NCBI GenBank assembly: GCA_019242465.1
Contig: JAFAVL010000634.1
Coordinates: 1-7,633, forward strand
Direction of reading: 5' to 3'
From: Chroococcidiopsidaceae cyanobacterium CP_BM_RX_35
Lineage (GTDB): Bacteria; Cyanobacteriota; Cyanobacteriia; Cyanobacteriales; Chroococcidiopsidaceae
DNA length: 7,633 bases
In this document: positions 6,459-7,633 of the stretch, one piece after another
How the letters are laid out: each line of letters starts with the position of its first letter
How positions within the stretch are numbered: position 1 is the first letter of the stretch
Made by a program: the position numbers and the translations under genes
The notes under the pieces: model-generated
The model's input: only the letters and a program-made list of their open reading frames with translations
What the model was told of the DNA's origin: nothing
Database searches by the model: none

Positions 6459-6938
6459 TTAGACGGCGTTAGTTGTCAAGGACATGGCTGGCCAAGCTTC
6501 AACCTTTTCCTTAATAGCCCGCATTTGGGTGCGCGTATTCCGATTCAGGAACGACTCCAGCTTCTCGGTGGACCACGCGCCCTCGGCTGGCTCAAACTTT
6601 TGTATCCAAGTCATGACAACGCCAACGTTTTTAGGTAGCTCTTCATAAGTCCAGTGGATCTTCATATCCTCGAATGGGAAGGCTTTTTCTACCCTTTCTG
6701 CTGTAGCTTGCTTACCTGGTTTATCAATAATCCGACGCGATACCCAAGTGCGAGATGGGCGCTCACCTTCTGGGTAGGTAGTGAGGCTGAATAAAACTTC
6801 ATTACCATTGCGCTCTAGCACAACAGCTTTCTCATACTCTGTAAATAGCTGAGGCCAAAGCTCGATGTTGTTTGTTAGATCAAACACTGTATCAAAATCT
6901 CGCAGTATAACTATTGAGTTTTCTGTGTAACCTGGCAT
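6459..6938 (-). CDS. SRPBCC aromatase/cyclase (TcmN ARO/CYC, WhiE-VI-like)
   Basis: A 159-residue single-domain helix-grip protein of the kind that folds or aromatises poly-beta-ketone chains in type II polyketide pathways. The N terminus MPGYTENSIVI, then DLTNNIELWPQLFTEY, TWVSRRII, IHWTYEELP and FLNRNTRTQMRAIKEKVEAW follow the actinobacterial aromatase pattern closely. Trp28, Phe32, Tyr35, Trp65, Ser67 and Arg69 fall at the residue numbers recalled for the pocket of TcmN ARO/CYC, including Tyr35 and Arg69, so the pocket appears intact. The start is well supported: AGGAG lies 9 bases before the ATG at 6938. It follows the cyclase-family gene by 21 bases and precedes the salicylate synthase by 29. 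Ligand-binding SRPBCC proteins of other function are the alternative. Such aromatases are typical of actinomycetes and unusual in cyanobacteria. Confidence 0.85.
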   Translation of the reverse strand: MPGYTENSIVILRDFDTVFDLTNNIELWPQLFTEYEKAVVLERNGNEVLFSLTTYPEGERPSRTWVSRRIIDKPGKQATAERVEKAFPFEDMKIHWTYEELPKNVGVVMTWIQKFEPAEGAWSTEKLESFLNRNTRTQMRAIKEKVEAWPAMSLTTNAV

Positions 6939-6959
6939 ATCTTTTCACTCCTGTTGAAT

Positions 6960-7633
6960 TTACTCTTCTACTAGCCCGACTGCTCTGATCCAACTGGCGT
7001 CTAAGCCCTTGATGCGTAGGGGAAAACAAGACACTTGGAACCCAGTATCAGGTAGTTCATCAAGGTTGGCTAAACGTTCGATTTGAATGTACTCGCGCTC
7101 TCGACCATAAAAATGTGCAGGCCAAAGATAGTTGCGATCGCCTGTCCGCCAAAAATCCTCAAGCATAGTGACGAATGGGCGGTCAAAGCTATAGGTGTCA
7201 ATTCCCATAACTTTGATCCCCTGAGCTGCCAGCCAATCTGTTGCCTCCCGGCTCATTCCTGGTGCGTGAGAAAAGTACTCTCGCTTGCCCCACAACTTGT
7301 CCGTTCCTGTCCAGATCAGGACAATATCGAGAGGTTTTAGCTGGTGACCAGTTGCCTCCAGAGCTGCCTTGATGTCCTCAACAGTAATAAAATCTCCAGG
7401 GCTTTTGTGTCTTAAATCCAGACGGACGCCATCACCAAAAAACCACTCTAATGGCAATTCATCAACGGAACGAGCAGAACTCCCCTCAGATAATGGTCCA
7501 TAATGGATCGGTGCATCAATGTGAGTGCCCATATGGGTGGGCAAGGTAACAGTATCTAAGGTGAGAAACGCACTATCGGGAAAGTCTTCTGGTTGGAGGC
7601 GACGAGGATCGGCTGGGTTTTTAGCAGAATTCC
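6960..7633 (-). CDS. Cyclase-family metal-dependent hydrolase (PF04199-like), 5' end beyond window
   Basis: The frame is open to the right edge and gives 223 residues, so the first few dozen residues are missing. The defining metal-binding motif is at fragment residues 33-44, HMGTHIDAPIHY (H-x-G-T-H-x-D-x-P-x-H). Further family blocks are GDGVRLDLRHK, DIVLIWTG, IKVMGIDTYSFDRP, and AHFYGREREYIQIERLANLDELP, which supplies the late His/Glu residues. The family includes bacterial kynurenine formamidases and putative polyketide cyclases of antibiotic clusters. The segment NPADPRRLQPEDFPD before the motif, and the adjacent aromatase, favour the polyketide-linked kind. It is the most upstream gene visible in this run and ends 21 bases before the aromatase. 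Its exact reaction (ring closure, lactone or amide hydrolysis) cannot be told. A HIP1 site lies inside it. Confidence 0.85.
   Translation of the reverse strand, partial: NSAKNPADPRRLQPEDFPDSAFLTLDTVTLPTHMGTHIDAPIHYGPLSEGSSARSVDELPLEWFFGDGVRLDLRHKSPGDFITVEDIKAALEATGHQLKPLDIVLIWTGTDKLWGKREYFSHAPGMSREATDWLAAQGIKVMGIDTYSFDRPFVTMLEDFWRTGDRNYLWPAHFYGREREYIQIERLANLDELPDTGFQVSCFPLRIKGLDASWIRAVGLVEE
7134..7141. repeat. HIP1 palindrome GCGATCGC
   Basis: Exact octamer inside the cyclase-family gene, at the TGDRNYL segment. Three exact copies in 7.6 kb is far above chance for an octamer and supports a cyanobacterial host. Confidence 0.9.

Noticed and set aside
6234..6638. Plus-strand open frame of 134 codons
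   Set aside because: It is antisense to the salicylate synthase and aromatase genes, both of which have strong family motifs; its translation has no domain pattern.
7083..7340. Plus-strand open frame of 85 codons
   Set aside because: Shadow of the cyclase-family gene, with no ribosome site or recognisable motif.
7542..7544. TTG as the start codon of the cyclase-family gene
   Set aside because: The frame continues to the window edge with family-like sequence, and a start here would leave almost nothing before the HMGTHIDAP motif; this is an internal Leu codon.

Overview
The window looks like a cyanobacterial chromosome. Three copies of the palindrome GCGATCGC (HIP1, heavily over-represented in many cyanobacteria) lie at 850, 5252 and 7134. 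The left half is a pix-type phototaxis locus. The gap before pixJ carries short dispersed repeats resembling those of multicellular cyanobacteria. No species can be named from the sequence alone. All eight genes are on the minus strand, so transcription runs from the right edge to the left edge. No RNA gene, CRISPR array, insertion sequence or convincing terminator was seen.

Right half (about 4275-7633), in transcription order: a metal-dependent 'cyclase family' protein (5' end beyond the window), a small SRPBCC aromatase/cyclase of the TcmN/WhiE-VI kind, a chorismate-using enzyme that reads as an MbtI/Irp9-type salicylate synthase, and an alpha/beta hydrolase. The three spacers are 21, 29 and 43 bases. 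Two of the four belong to families used to fold and aromatise polyketide chains, and one would make salicylate. Together they look like the tailing end of an aromatic natural-product cluster. My inference, not shown here, is that polyketide synthase genes lie beyond the right edge and that salicylate may be a starter or building block.

Left half (1-4330), in transcription order: pixG (PATAN domain plus receiver), pixH (CheY-like), pixI (CheW-like) and pixJ (membrane chemoreceptor), with pixJ running off the left edge. This is the order of the Synechocystis pix/tax1 locus, whose next gene is the CheA-type kinase pixL/taxAY1. The PixJ here has a large periplasmic sensor region, a HAMP domain, and a GAF domain with both cysteines expected of a DXCF-type cyanobacteriochrome. 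It therefore probably senses light inside the cell and a ligand outside it. PixJ with PixI and the missing kinase would form the sensing array. PixG and PixH would be the phosphorylated outputs that steer type IV pili.

The two halves meet without a visible gap: the hydrolase stop lies 10 bases before one possible pixG start and 56 bases inside the longer pixG frame. The photosensory operon may therefore be read through from the biosynthetic genes. A visible fall in G+C near this junction suggests that two modules with different histories were joined.
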